64,000 nt of DNA from Methylobacterium sp. J-076 (GCF_022829405.1 NZ_JAKSXW010000149.1:310001-374000); one strand, 5' to 3'; shown: positions 41,744 through 51,230, numbered from the stretch's first letter. Numbers and translations are program-made. The notes: generated by a model not told the origin, from the sequence alone.

Positions 41744-42064
41744 TCAGTACCCCCCGTAGTACCGCCGCGGGCCGTCGTAACCGTCAGGGCCGCGTCCGTG
41801 GCCGTCATACCCACCGCGGCCCGGGCCGCGGTAGCCGTAGCCACCGCGCGGTCCGCCCCAACCGCCCCTTCCCCAGTCGTTCGGGCGGCAACGCCCCCAG
41901 GGGTTGGGGTGGAAGCCGGGACCGCAGCCGCCGGCCACCCGCTCGATGATCGCCTCACGCTCGGGCGGCCCGAAGCCGTATCCGACCGGGGCCGCGACCG
42001 CCGCCGAGGAGGCGAGACCGACGCTGATCAACGCGGCGAGACCCGTCACCTTCAAGACCATCAT
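41744..42064 (-). CDS. small secreted GCG_CRPN-like protein
   Basis: A 106-residue product (ATG 42064; GGGGA eight bases upstream). Signal peptide in LKVTGLAALISVGLASSAAV. The centre carries the motif GGCGPGFHPNPWGRCRPND, the GCG_CRPN signature seen in small secreted proteins of Methylobacterium and Bradyrhizobium, followed by a Gly/Tyr/Arg-rich tail (GRGGYDGHGRGPDGYDG). Function unknown. Several such proteins may be stress- or envelope-related in this genus. First of a minus-strand group of five small genes, each with its own spacing. Confidence 0.8.
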   Translation of the reverse strand: MMVLKVTGLAALISVGLASSAAVAAPVGYGFGPPEREAIIERVAGGCGPGFHPNPWGRCRPNDWGRGGWGGPRGGYGYRGPGRGGYDGHGRGPDGYDGPRRYYGGY

Positions 42065-42184
42065 GACTGCATCCCCAATGGTTGGCGGCCCGACCATGTC
42101 GGACGGGATGACTCGGAGGCTGCCACCCGGCGGCTGACCGGGATCTGACGGGTTCGTTCATCGCACCGACGGGTGCGACCGGGT

Positions 42185-42346
42185 TCAGAGCCGCCCGGTC
42201 ACCAGCAGCACGATCAGGACGATGATCAGGACGCCGCCCAGGCCGATGCCGCCGATGCCGTTGTAGCCGCCGCCATAGTAGCCGTAGCCGCCGCCCCCGA
42301 GCGCCAGGACGATCAGCACGATGAGGAGGATGGTAACGAGGTTCAT
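42185..42346 (-). CDS. 53-residue DUF3309-like membrane protein
   Basis: A short gene with two hydrophobic halves: LVTILLIVLIVLALGGGGYG, a Gly/Tyr linker, then IGLGGVLIIVLIVLLVTGRL. This matches the very short DUF3309-type proteins of alphaproteobacteria (N-terminal helix, GGGGYG-like linker, C-terminal helix). They are predicted inner-membrane hairpins of unknown role. The sequence AGAGCATG at its start and GATAAGG upstream (minus strand) give a weak ribosome binding site. Confidence 0.75.
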   Translation of the reverse strand: MNLVTILLIVLIVLALGGGGYGYYGGGYNGIGGIGLGGVLIIVLIVLLVTGRL

Positions 42347-42391
42347 GCTCTGATCCTTATCGGGTCGGGAGGCGACCGCCGGTTGCGTCGG

Positions 42392-42694
42392 TCACCGTCC
42401 GTCGAGGGAAGGGCCGCCGGAGGTGCCGCCGGTGCCGGGTGGTCCGCCGGTCGGGGTGCCCCCGATGTTCACGTCTGGCGTCGTGCCGGGCACCGACGAG
42501 TTGCTGGGGTTGGCCTCATTGCCCCGGGTGATCGGGCTGGGCCCGAGGTCCCGGGCGCCGGGACCAACGCCGCCGACGGTGGCGGGCGGGGTGACGCCGG
42601 TATTGCCAGCGCCACCCGTGGTGACCTGTTGCGCGCCGACCGGGCCGGCCACCATCACTCCCAGCGTGGCCAGGAGGACCAAGTTCGTTCGCAT
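42392..42694 (-). CDS. small secreted Gly/Pro/Thr-rich protein
   Basis: One hundred residues from ATG 42694, preceded by AAGGGCGAT. Signal peptide RTNLVLLATLGVMVAGPVGA (cleavage after GAQ). The mature part is low-complexity (TTGGAGNTGVTPPATVGGVG, GPSPITRGNEANPSNSS). No family. It is one of a set of small exported proteins here. Confidence 0.6.
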   Translation of the reverse strand: MRTNLVLLATLGVMVAGPVGAQQVTTGGAGNTGVTPPATVGGVGPGARDLGPSPITRGNEANPSNSSVPGTTPDVNIGGTPTGGPPGTGGTSGGPSLDGR

Positions 42695-42766
42695 CGTCGG
42701 ATCGCCCTTCCGCTCGCGGCGGGACCTTGCCCGCCGCCATTCAGAGACCATCCGTAGCCGTCGGCC

Positions 42767-43030
42767 TCAGTACCGGCCGCGGGGCGGCACGCCATCCTCG
42801 AAGTCGCGGCGGCGCTCCTCCCGGCGGATGTCGTCACGGATGGCGTCGCGCCGCTCCTCGCGCAGTTCCTCCCGGCGCTCCTCCCGGCGGATGGCGTCAT
42901 ACTCGCGCTCGCGCGGCGAGCGCGGGTCAACCCGGATGCCGCTGGGACCGATGTCGATGCTCTGCGCCAGGGCGGGCACGGCGGGGAACAGGCCGGCGAC
43001 GACGAGTCCAGCAGTGAACAAAGCCTTCAA
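42767..43030 (-). CDS. small secreted protein with an Arg/Glu charged repeat
   Basis: Eighty-seven residues. Signal peptide KALFTAGLVVAGLFPAVPAL (before AQ). The mature N-terminus SIDIGPSGIRVDPRSPRERE is followed by repeats of R-R-E-E-R-R-E/D (DAIRREERREELREERRDAI), a highly charged helix. Methylobacterium genomes have several proteins with QSIDIGPxGIRVDP; no function is known. The DNA of the repeat shows a matching tandem pattern (CCTCCCGGCG). Confidence 0.7.
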   Translation of the reverse strand: MKALFTAGLVVAGLFPAVPALAQSIDIGPSGIRVDPRSPREREYDAIRREERREELREERRDAIRDDIRREERRRDFEDGVPPRGRY

Positions 43031-43069
43031 GTGTCTTCTCCTGGGTTTGTCGCGTAGGCGGATCGGGGG

Positions 43070-43555
43070 TCAGCCATCTTCGTCACGGGTGAGTTCGCGG
43101 CCCATGACTTCATGCGTCTCGACCTGGGTCGACCGGGCATCCCTCGACGAGGCGTGCGCCGTCCCCGTGCCCGAGACTGTTGTCGGGTTCGCGTGAACCA
43201 GGCGCTTGGCGGCCGTGGGCTGTCGTCGCGCCCCGGTGTCCCGAGATTGACCGACGGCATTCGCCATCGCTGCTGACAGGATCGGCATCATCGTTAATCC
43301 GGGCGGCAGCGGCGCGCTCAAACGCGGAGCCAGCACAGCGATCTCGGGCGACAAGGCGCTCGGCCGCATGTACAGGCCGAAGGGCGGCTCGGCCCTCACC
43401 GCGACGGAGGTCAACGCTGCCTCGGACTGCGACGCGACCGGCCGCGCAGGCCGGGGCAATTCCTCGAAGTTGCCCGGGTGCAGCACGCGCGCGGCCACGA
43501 GAAGGCCGATGGCGGCGACGGCGGCGGTGCCCAGGGTGGACCGGTAGTGTTCCAT
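43070..43555 (-). CDS. membrane-anchored or secreted protein of unknown function
   Basis: A 161-residue product. One N-terminal hydrophobic segment (YRSTLGTAAVAAIGLLVAAR), then an extracytoplasmic part rich in Pro, Ala and Ser (RPARPVASQSEAALTSVAVR; LSAPLPPGLTMMPILSAAM). No family is recognised. Its expected site is the inner-membrane outer face. Spacing of 39 bases from the 43030 gene. Confidence 0.5.
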   Translation of the reverse strand: MEHYRSTLGTAAVAAIGLLVAARVLHPGNFEELPRPARPVASQSEAALTSVAVRAEPPFGLYMRPSALSPEIAVLAPRLSAPLPPGLTMMPILSAAMANAVGQSRDTGARRQPTAAKRLVHANPTTVSGTGTAHASSRDARSTQVETHEVMGRELTRDEDG

Positions 43556-43726
43556 GGCCCAGGTAACAGGTTACCGAAGTCCGCCGTTCCGCACCGGTCA
43601 AACGATGCGCAGGGGCGTGGCGTCGACGCAACATCCGGGGTGAGCCAGGTGATCTGACCAACTGGGCATCGTATGCGGAGGGGTCGGCCGTGGCGGCCGA
43701 TCCCTCCGCGGCCCCGAAGGCCACGT

Positions 43727-43885
43727 TCAAGCTGGCCGCTTGAGGTGGCCACGCAGCGTGCTGATACGACTGCCGACAAGCCGCACGGCCTTGCGCAACT
43801 GGTCTTCGCTGACTCCGAATTGTCGTGCGTAGGTCTCGCGGCTGGACCGGTCGTGAATGTCGAGATGGGTACGTTCGTCCTGCAT
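43727..43885 (-). CDS. DUF3606 small protein
   Basis: A 52-residue product: TYARQFGVSEDQLRKAVRLV with LDIHDRSSRE at its N-terminus. This is the DUF3606 pattern (DxxD....Y/WTxxFGVSxDxLRxAVxxVG), a small helical domain common in alphaproteobacteria and often found near stress genes. The end, TLRGHLKRPA, follows the usual length. Function unknown. Good match. Confidence 0.8.
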   Translation of the reverse strand: MQDERTHLDIHDRSSRETYARQFGVSEDQLRKAVRLVGSRISTLRGHLKRPA

Positions 43886-44165
43886 GATCAACGCCCGATT
43901 GATTGCCCCGGGAGGGTACCGGGACGGTCGTCAAGCGAACGTCGGTCGAGCCTACGGGTTGCGCGGCCGAGCCCCATCCTCCTGGTCATGCACAGGGACG
44001 TCGCCCGTCTTCCGGCAACCGCGCCGAAAACCCTTCGCGCCGGTCCAATTGATAACGCGAAGCGGTCCCGGCCCTGCCAATCCACTTGGCGAGGAAATCG
44101 ACCATCACGTCGGGTGACATCGGATTACCGCGGAACGGTTCCGGCGAGGACCGGTTCGCCATCCA

Positions 44166-45449
44166 ATGGAACCGTACGTCTTCGTCGTCGCCGGCTTCGG
44201 CGCACTCGTCCTATTCACGGCGTGGTTGCCGATGGTCCTGCGGGCGTTGCCGCTGTCCCTCCCCATCTGCTGTGTCGGGGCGGGCGCGGCGCTGTCCTTC
44301 GTCCCACCCCTAGCTGGGCTGGCGCGATACCCGGCCGAGCACCTTCCCGTGGTCGAGCACGCGACCGAGGCCGTCGTTGTCATCTCGTTGATGGGCGCCG
44401 GGCTGAAGATCGACCGGCTGATCGGCTGGAAGCGCTGGGCGACGACGTGGCGGATGCTCGGGCTTGCCATGCCGCTCACCATCGCCACCCTCGCAGCACT
44501 TGCCTCGACCCTCCTCGGACTCGGGGCCGCATCGTCCCTGCTACTGGGCGCGTCGCTCGCCCCTACCGACCCGGTGCTCGCCTCCGACGTGCAGGTCGGG
44601 CACCCGACCGAGGGCCGGGAGGACGAGATGCGGTTCGCTCTCACATCCGAGGCCGGCCTCAACGACGGCCTCGCCTTTCCCTTCGTCAACCTCGCCATCG
44701 CCCTCGCGGCAAGCGGCTCCGCGGACCTGTCCCTCGGCCATTGGCTTGCCGTCGACGTCCTGTGGAAGGTGTCGGTCGGCGCGGTCCTGGGCGCGCTCGT
44801 CGGCCGGGCCCTCGGCTGGCTGACCTTCCACCTGCCGAACGTCTCGAAGCTCTCGCGCACCGGCGACGGCTTCGTGGCGCTGGGCGTCACTTGTCTCGCC
44901 TACGGCATCGTCCAGGCGGTCGACGGCTACGGCTTCGTCGGCGTCTTCGCGGCGGCGCTCGCACTTCGCGCCTCGAACCACGGCCACGACTACCATCGCA
45001 AGATGCACGACTACGCTGAGGAGCTCGAACGGCTGCTGATGATGGTCCTGCTCGTCGGGTTCGGCTTCGCCCTCGCCGGTGGAGGCCTGCTGACGGGACT
45101 GACGTGGCCGGCCGCCGTGTTCGTGGCGCTGGCCCTGCTCGTCGTGCGTCCCCTCTGCGGATGGATCGGCTTGACCGGATCCGGTCTGCCCGGCGACGAA
45201 CGGGCCGTGATCGCCTTCTTCGGCATCCGTGGGCTCGGTACGGTGTACTATCTCGCCTACGCCCTTGGGCACGCCCCGTTCGAGGCGCCGGACCTGCTCT
45301 GGTCCACGGTCGGCCTCGCCGTCCTGGTGTCCATCGTGCTGCACGGCGTGACGGTGACGCCGGTGCTGCGGTTCCTCGACAGGCGAAGCGGACGCGACAC
45401 GGAGAGCGCGCAACTCGACCTCGTCCTCTCCCCGGCCCCGGGTCCGTAG
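44166..45449 (+). CDS. cation/proton antiporter (CPA1/NhaP-like)
   Basis: A 427-residue membrane protein with about twelve hydrophobic segments. The first helices are followed by VVVISLMGAGLKIDRL, a family-typical helix, and the discontinuous helix-4/5 core LLGASLAPTDPVLASDVQVG (TDPVLASDVQ) and FALTSEAGLNDGLAFPFVNL, with the Asn-Asp ion-binding pair. It lacks a C-terminal soluble domain. CPA1 antiporters exchange Na+, K+ or Li+ for H+ and serve in pH and salt homeostasis. Start at ATG 44166 is supported by the hydrophobic first helix. Monocistronic; about 530 non-coding bases follow. Confidence 0.88.
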   Translation: MEPYVFVVAGFGALVLFTAWLPMVLRALPLSLPICCVGAGAALSFVPPLAGLARYPAEHLPVVEHATEAVVVISLMGAGLKIDRLIGWKRWATTWRMLGLAMPLTIATLAALASTLLGLGAASSLLLGASLAPTDPVLASDVQVGHPTEGREDEMRFALTSEAGLNDGLAFPFVNLAIALAASGSADLSLGHWLAVDVLWKVSVGAVLGALVGRALGWLTFHLPNVSKLSRTGDGFVALGVTCLAYGIVQAVDGYGFVGVFAAALALRASNHGHDYHRKMHDYAEELERLLMMVLLVGFGFALAGGGLLTGLTWPAAVFVALALLVVRPLCGWIGLTGSGLPGDERAVIAFFGIRGLGTVYYLAYALGHAPFEAPDLLWSTVGLAVLVSIVLHGVTVTPVLRFLDRRSGRDTESAQLDLVLSPAPGP

Positions 45450-45979
45450 CTCCGTCCTACCTGTCCGAAGATACGATCCGACGGGACGTCGACGTCGGAG
45501 CCGCCGAACCTTCGTGTTGCTGGCGGCCATGATCTCGGACCCGGGATGCCCCGTGGGTGTCCGGGAGCGCGACACGGAAGGTAACGCATCACGGGTAATG
45601 ATACTCGCTACGCGTTACGCCTCGGGCAAGAGAAAGGGGCCGATGGCGAGGTCGGGCCGGAACGCCGTCTCCTCCTCGACAAGACCCCTGGCGTCTCACA
45701 CGATCTGGGTTCGTCCGACGCGATAATCGACGTGCCCGTGTACCCGGGGGGCCGGTCCCCTTGCAGGGAGCAGAGGGGTAAGGTTGGAGGCGTCGCACCA
45801 GGCGAGATGTGCATGCCGGCACGGCAGGCGCGCGCACAACCGAGTTGAGGACGTGCTTGGCGTGGTGGGTCACGACCACGGTTCCGCTATCGCGCAATTC
45901 CTATTGTGATCTTTACAAGACACTGTGCGTAGCGCCCGGCCTACTGGTTATACAGAAAGGGCATGAGCCTTCCACGTGG
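45450..45979. other. intergenic region with no supported gene
   Basis: About 530 bases between the antiporter and the next gene. Open frames exist on the minus strand (45589-45897, 45608-45814) but have atypical, Arg/Ser/Pro-rich composition and no ribosome binding site. From about 45880 to 45960 the DNA is markedly AT-richer. No RNA gene or clear terminator is seen. Confidence 0.55.
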
Positions 45980-46279
45980 CTACCTGTCCATCGTCTTCGA
46001 CGGTGGTTGCTCATATTTCGGTTGAGGGCCGACCTTTTCGAGCAGCGTCTCGAACGAACCTGGGGATTTCATGAGCGACCGTCCGAAACGGACGAGTTCG
46101 CTAATTTCGGCATCACCGCGTACGTAGCCGCCAAGGTTCGACGGGACCTCGAACGGCAATTCGGCCAGGAGGTCCAGGAGCACCTCGCGGCGTCCGTCGA
46201 CCTTGAGGGACTGCATGTAGGGGGCCTTGGCCATCTCGCGGGCGAGCATGGGGTCAGTATCCACAATGATTTCTGCCAC
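45980..46279 (-). CDS. small protein of unknown function
   Basis: Ninety-nine residues from GTG 46279 (AGGAGG 12 bases upstream; a TTG at 46300 is an alternative). It begins MAEIIVDTDPMLAREMAKAP and continues SLKVDGRREVLLDLLAELPF and VRFGRSLMKSPGSFETLLEK. Helical, with no signal peptide and no family I know. A single gene between two non-coding regions on the minus strand, divergent from the GAF/PAS kinase. Confidence 0.6.
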   Translation of the reverse strand: MAEIIVDTDPMLAREMAKAPYMQSLKVDGRREVLLDLLAELPFEVPSNLGGYVRGDAEISELVRFGRSLMKSPGSFETLLEKVGPQPKYEQPPSKTMDR

Positions 46280-46624
46280 ATCGAGGCCTCGCCTCCTCAA
46301 GGAGACGAGTCGCGCGCCGGGTTACTCACGCGGAGAACCCGTCGTGTTCGATCCCGTCCGGCCCGGCTGGCGGAATCAGCATCTGACCACCGCCCGCTGG
46401 ACGACCCCCGCGTCATTCTTGCCGACGGGCGGGAAACCGATGGTCATGTTTCGGGCCCGATGGCTTGTGCTACAGGGGGGCGGTTGCAGTCCCGGCATCA
46501 CACGTCATGACCTGTCGCGTCGTCCCGACCCATCCCATCGCCTCCGGTCACGCCATCACCACCGGCGTGGTCGCGCCCGTCGCGGCGGCGGTCCCGGGGA
46601 CCGTGCGCCATCCGGTCCGGACCG
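46280..46624. other. intergenic region upstream of the multi-sensor kinase
   Basis: About 345 bases without a gene. It should hold the promoter of the kinase and that of the divergent small gene. No clear -35/-10 pair or known box was identified, and the plus-strand open frame here (45809-46510) has no coding character. Confidence 0.5.
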
Positions 46625-49600
46625 ATGCGACCCGGAACTGATCCCGGCGTCGTTCGCGGCTACGCGGGGACGGCTGCGCCATCGGCGTCGGTCATCATCG
46701 ACCCGGCGCGATTGTCCGCACTCGACGGGCTCGCGATCCTGGACTCCCTGCCCGAGGCGGGCTTCGACGACGTCGTGCGCTTGGCGACCCGCCTGTGTGC
46801 GACGCCCGTCGCCCTGGTCAGCCTCGTCGCCGTCGACCGGCAATGGTTCAAGGCGCGGGTCGGCTTCCCCCATTGCGAGACCGATCTCGACAGTTCGGTC
46901 TGCAAGTTCGCGCTCGCCGAGCCGGACCTCCTCGTCGTCCCCGACCTGACGGCGGACCCCCGCACGGCTGCCAACCCGCTCGTCACGGGCGCACCGCAGA
47001 TCCGCTTCTATGCAGGCGCGCCCCTGCGCTTGACGAATGGGCAGGTCGTCGGCTCGCTTTGCGTCATCGACACCGTGCCGCGTCCCGGGGGCCTGACACC
47101 GGAGCAGTCCGACGACCTCCGTGCCCTCGGGCGTCAGGTCAGCAGGCTCCTCGAAATGCGCCGCGCCCTCGGGGCCCGCGACGCACTCCTCGCCGAGCAG
47201 GAGGCCGGACGGCGCGAGCGCGACCTCCTCGCGCGAACCAACGCGACCGTGTCGGCCGCGGGCGGCGCCCTCGACGGCATCCTCGACGCGGTGACCGCAG
47301 GGGTCATGCAGGCCGTGCCCGCGGCGGAGGGCGCGGTCGTCGAGCTGATCGACGGCGATGAGCTCGACTATCGCGCGGTCGCCGGCAACCTGGACCCGTA
47401 CCGGGGGTTGCGCGTGCCGCTACACGACAGCCTCGCCGGGCGATGCGTGCTGACGGACATGCCGCTGCTCGCGGACGACGTGCTCCGCGACGGGCAGGTC
47501 AAGCCGCATCTCGCGGACAGGCTTGCCATGCGCTCGGCCGTGCTTGCGCCGATCTCGCGCGGGGGGCTTCCCGTCGGCGTGCTGAAGCTCCAGTCCGGCC
47601 GGGTCGGCGCTTTCCGGGAACGCGACCTCGACCTGGCGCGGCTGTTCGCGGCCGCCGCGACGTCCGGCCTGACCGCGGTCGCGGCAGCCGAGGAGGCGGC
47701 GGCGCGCCGCCGGGCCCAGCAGCGCCTCGACCTGCTGTCGCAGGTGTCGGCCGCCCTGCTAACGTCGGACGATCCGGCCCGCGCCGTCGAGCCCATCCTG
47801 GCTGCCGGTGCCGCAAGCCTCGGCTTCGACCAGTGCTACCTCTACGACATCGCGCCGGGCGGGGGGCACCTGCGACTGACCCATGCCATCGGGGTGAGCG
47901 AGGAGAGTCAGACCGCCCTACGTCAGGTGGACATCGACGGGCCGCTATGCGGCATCGTCGCCGAGACCAAACGCCCATTCGTGCTCACCGGCGTCCAGGC
48001 GACGTGGGAACCGCGCTATGGCTTGGCCCGGCAGGTCGGCATCGATGCCTTCGCCGGCTACCCGGTGAAGAGCCGCGGGTCCGTCGTGGGGGTAATGTCG
48101 TTCTGCTCGACCCGGGAACCCGCTTTCGACGCCGAGGCCCTGGCCTTCTTCGAGACCGTGGCCCGGTACGTCTCGGCGGTCCGCGACCGGCTCGCGGGCG
48201 AGGCCGCTCTCCGGGAGGGGGACCGACGCTCGCGGCTGGCTCAGGAGGCTGGGCAGGTCGGGACGTTCGAGGTCGACGTCGGCACGGGCCTGATCAACGT
48301 CTCCGCGGAGTTCGCGCGCTTGTACGGCGTGCCTCCCACCGGCCTGTACTCGGTAGAGCGATTCGAGACGCTGGTCGTGCCGGAGGACCGCGCCGTGCCG
48401 TCGAACGACGGGACCAGGCAGGCCGGGACGGCCGTGCTCGACGTCGAGTACCGCATCCGCAGGGCCGACGACGGCGCGTTGCGCTGGATCGCGCGGCGCG
48501 CCAACTTCCTGCGGGACGGGAGCGGCGTCGTCACCCAGATGTTCGGCACCGTGCAGGACGTCACCGACCGCCACGAGGCACAGGATGCACTGCGCCGGAG
48601 CGACGCGCGTTTCAGGACCATCCTGGACACCATCGAGACGGCGTTCGCCATCGTCGAGGTCAAGTTCGACGCTGACGACCGGCCGGTCGACTACCGCTTC
48701 GTCGAGGCCAACCCGGCGTTCGAGCGGCAGGCCGGGGTAAACTTGCGCGGCAAGTGGGTCACGGAGTTCGCCCCGGACCTGGAGCGGTTCTGGTTCGAGA
48801 CCTACGGCCACGTCGCCCGGACCGGGGAGCCAGCGTCCTTCGAGAATTACGCCGAGAGTTTCGGGCGGTGGTTCGACGTGCGCGCGGTCCGTGTCGGGGA
48901 CCCCGGGGAGCGGCGGATCGCAATCTTCTTTAACGACGTCACCGCCCGGCGGAACGCGGAGGAACGCCTTCGCGCCAGCGAGGCTGTCGCCCGTCAAAAC
49001 GTCGAGCGGGTGCAACTCGCGCTCGCGGCCGGCGCGATCATCGGGACGTGGTTCTGGGACCTGCCCTCCGACCGCTTCACCATCGATGAGGGATTCGCGT
49101 CGAGTTTCGGCCTCGACCCGGCGCTCGGTCGCGAGGGTATCCCGCTCGCCCAGATCGTCGCGACGGTGCATCCCGACGACCAGGCAGGGTTGGGGGAAGC
49201 CATCCAGCACGCCATCCTGCGCGGCGGCGCCTACGCCCATCAGTACCGGGTGCGGCGGGCGGACGGACGCTACTACTGGATCGAGGCCAACGGGCGAGTC
49301 GACCACGGCCTGGACGGGACGCCACTGAGCTTCCCGGGGGTGCTGCTCGATATCGAGGAGCGGCGTGCGGCCCAGGAAGCGCTGCGCGAGAGCGAGGAGC
49401 ACTGGCGCGGCTTGTTCGAGCGCTTGAGCGAGGGCTTCCTCGTGGGCGAGGTCGTCCGGGATGACGGGGGTGCCGTCATCGACTGGCGCTACGTCGACGT
49501 GAACGCCGCCTGGGGCGCCCTGGTCGGGATCGAACCCGCAACCGTCGTCGGACGCACGATCCGGGAGGTCATTCCCGGCATCGAGGACGAGTGGGTCGAA

Positions 49601-50842
49601 GAGTTCGCGGCCGTCGTGGCAACGGGCCAACCCATCACCTTCGTCCGCCGTGTGGGAATGCTCGGGCGCTGGTACGAGGGCCGCGCGTTCCCGCTCGGAC
49701 CCGAACGCTTCGGCGTCATCTTCCTGGAGGTCACGGCCCGCGTCGAGGCGGACGCGCGTCGCGACGCGCTGCTCGCCCTGGGCGAGCGCCTGCGCGAGAC
49801 CGACGACGTGCCGATGCTCGTGCAGGCCGCCGCCGAGATCATGTCCGACGCGCTTGGCACCACCCGGGCGGGCTACGGGCTCGTCGACGCGGCCGAGGAA
49901 ACGGTCGAGATCCCTACCGACTGGTGCGCCCCGGGGGTCGTATCGGTGGCGGGGTTGCACCAGTTCCGGGACTACGGGAGCTACATCGACGAGTTGAAGC
50001 GCGGCGAGGTCGTCGCGGTCGAGGACGTCGAGCGCGACCCCCGAAGCAAGGTGACGGCCGCGGCGCTGCTGGCCATCGGGGTGCGCGCCCTCGTCAACGT
50101 GCCGATCATGGAGCGCGGGCAGATCGTCGGGCTTGGGTTCGTCCACTACGCCGAGCCCCACGCCTTTACGCAGGATGAGATGGCCTTCGTGCGCACAGTC
50201 GCCGACCGGATACAGACGACGGTGGCCAGGGTCCGTGCCGAGTCGGATCAACGCGTGCTGAACGAGGAGCTTTCCCACAGGCTGAAGAACTCGTTCGCAA
50301 TGGTGCTTTCCATCGCCACGCAGACCTTGCGCAGCGTTCCCGAGCGGGCGCCCGTCGAGGCGTTCGAGAAGCGCATCCATGCCCTTTCGTCCGCCCATGA
50401 CGTGCTTTTGCGCCAGAGTTGGACGGCCGCGCCGGCGATGGAGGTGGTGAAGGCCGTGCTCGCGGGCGTGGGCCACGCTGATCGCATCGAGGTGACGGGT
50501 CCGGAGATCGACCTCGGCCCACGCGCCACCCTGTCGTTGTCCCTGCTGCTCCACGAGCTGGCGACCAACGCTGCGAAGTACGGAGCGCTCTCCGTTCCAG
50601 AGGGCCGCGTCGCGGTCGACTGGCGCCTCGACGGCCAGGACGAGGAAAGGGAGGTCACGTTCGATTGGGTGGAGCGCGGCGGCCCGCCCGTGACACTGCC
50701 CGCCACCGGCGGCCGAAAGGGGTTCGGTTCGCGCCTGATCGTCCTCGGCCTCGTCGGAACGGGGGGCGTGGACCTCCGTTACCCCCCGTCCGGGTTCCAG
50801 GCGACGATGCGCGCCCCCCTCGTCCAGTTGCAGCATTCCTGA
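46625..50842 (+). CDS. multi-sensor GAF/PAS HWE-type histidine kinase
   Basis: A 1405-residue soluble sensor kinase, one of the largest genes here. Visible order: three GAF domains (~30-190, 215-370, 375-530), four PAS/PAC units (~535-655, 660-785, 795-920, 925-1045), another GAF (~1055-1200), then the kinase. The kinase is of the HWE class: EELSHRLKNSFAMVLSIATQ with the phospho-acceptor His near 1217, the N-box LHELATNAAKYGALS, and DWVERGGPPV with the Trp-Glu of the class. A GTxG-like G-box GFGSRLIV follows. HWE kinases with GAF/PAS often sense light, redox or general stress in alphaproteobacteria. No bilin Cys was identified. Followed by a coupled response regulator. Confidence 0.9.
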   Translation: MRPGTDPGVVRGYAGTAAPSASVIIDPARLSALDGLAILDSLPEAGFDDVVRLATRLCATPVALVSLVAVDRQWFKARVGFPHCETDLDSSVCKFALAEPDLLVVPDLTADPRTAANPLVTGAPQIRFYAGAPLRLTNGQVVGSLCVIDTVPRPGGLTPEQSDDLRALGRQVSRLLEMRRALGARDALLAEQEAGRRERDLLARTNATVSAAGGALDGILDAVTAGVMQAVPAAEGAVVELIDGDELDYRAVAGNLDPYRGLRVPLHDSLAGRCVLTDMPLLADDVLRDGQVKPHLADRLAMRSAVLAPISRGGLPVGVLKLQSGRVGAFRERDLDLARLFAAAATSGLTAVAAAEEAAARRRAQQRLDLLSQVSAALLTSDDPARAVEPILAAGAASLGFDQCYLYDIAPGGGHLRLTHAIGVSEESQTALRQVDIDGPLCGIVAETKRPFVLTGVQATWEPRYGLARQVGIDAFAGYPVKSRGSVVGVMSFCSTREPAFDAEALAFFETVARYVSAVRDRLAGEAALREGDRRSRLAQEAGQVGTFEVDVGTGLINVSAEFARLYGVPPTGLYSVERFETLVVPEDRAVPSNDGTRQAGTAVLDVEYRIRRADDGALRWIARRANFLRDGSGVVTQMFGTVQDVTDRHEAQDALRRSDARFRTILDTIETAFAIVEVKFDADDRPVDYRFVEANPAFERQAGVNLRGKWVTEFAPDLERFWFETYGHVARTGEPASFENYAESFGRWFDVRAVRVGDPGERRIAIFFNDVTARRNAEERLRASEAVARQNVERVQLALAAGAIIGTWFWDLPSDRFTIDEGFASSFGLDPALGREGIPLAQIVATVHPDDQAGLGEAIQHAILRGGAYAHQYRVRRADGRYYWIEANGRVDHGLDGTPLSFPGVLLDIEERRAAQEALRESEEHWRGLFERLSEGFLVGEVVRDDGGAVIDWRYVDVNAAWGALVGIEPATVVGRTIREVIPGIEDEWVEEFAAVVATGQPITFVRRVGMLGRWYEGRAFPLGPERFGVIFLEVTARVEADARRDALLALGERLRETDDVPMLVQAAAEIMSDALGTTRAGYGLVDAAEETVEIPTDWCAPGVVSVAGLHQFRDYGSYIDELKRGEVVAVEDVERDPRSKVTAAALLAIGVRALVNVPIMERGQIVGLGFVHYAEPHAFTQDEMAFVRTVADRIQTTVARVRAESDQRVLNEELSHRLKNSFAMVLSIATQTLRSVPERAPVEAFEKRIHALSSAHDVLLRQSWTAAPAMEVVKAVLAGVGHADRIEVTGPEIDLGPRATLSLSLLLHELATNAAKYGALSVPEGRVAVDWRLDGQDEEREVTFDWVERGGPPVTLPATGGRKGFGSRLIVLGLVGTGGVDLRYPPSGFQATMRAPLVQLQHS

Positions 50843-50852
50843 GGAGGCGGGT

Positions 50853-51230
50853 TTGGGTCAGGCGATGCCCCCGGCGAGTTTGGTCGTCCTCGTCGTGGAG
50901 GACGAGCCCCTGCAGCGCATGATGGCGGTGGATCTCGTCGAGGACGCCGGGTTCGAGGCCCTCCACGTGGCCAGCGCCGCGGACGCGGTCCTCATCCTGG
51001 AGAGCCGGTTGGATATCCGCGTGGTGTTCACCGACATCGACATGCCGGGCGGCCTGAACGGGATGCAGTTCGCGGCGGCCGTCCGCGACCGCTGGCCCCC
51101 CATCGAGCTCATCATCGTATCGGGCAAGCGACGCCCCCTGCCGGAGGAACTGCCGAAGCGGGGCGTGTTCTTCCAGAAGCCCTACAAGCGGGACGAGGTC
51201 ACGGCGACGATGCAGCGGATGATGGCTTGA
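50853..51230 (+). CDS. single-domain response regulator
   Basis: A 125-residue receiver-only protein. VLVVEDEPLQRMMAVDLVED carries the acidic pocket; the phospho-acceptor Asp is in VVFTDIDMPGGLNG; the Thr/Ser and Lys are in IIVSGKRRPLPEELPK and FFQKPYKRDEV. It has no output domain. The TTG at 50853 is preferred: GAGGAGG at 50841-50847 overlaps the stop of the kinase and is six bases away, while the ATG at 50865 is too far. The arrangement implies it is the cognate receiver or phosphate sink of the preceding HWE kinase. Similar receiver-only proteins are common in alphaproteobacterial general stress circuits. Confidence 0.9.
   Translation: MGQAMPPASLVVLVVEDEPLQRMMAVDLVEDAGFEALHVASAADAVLILESRLDIRVVFTDIDMPGGLNGMQFAAAVRDRWPPIELIIVSGKRRPLPEELPKRGVFFQKPYKRDEVTATMQRMMA

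Noticed and set aside
42801..42910. Tandem CCTCCCGGCG-like units that could be read as a CRISPR or satellite repeat
   Set aside because: They are the codon-level echo of the Arg/Glu charged repeat in the gene at 42767-43030; no spacers and irregular unit length.
45589..45897. Minus-strand ORFs after the antiporter
   Set aside because: No ribosome binding site, no family, and composition unlike neighbouring genes.
47945..50836. A 963-codon minus-strand open frame opposite the HWE kinase
   Set aside because: The plus strand encodes clear GAF, PAS and HWE motifs; the minus frame has shadow composition and no domain.
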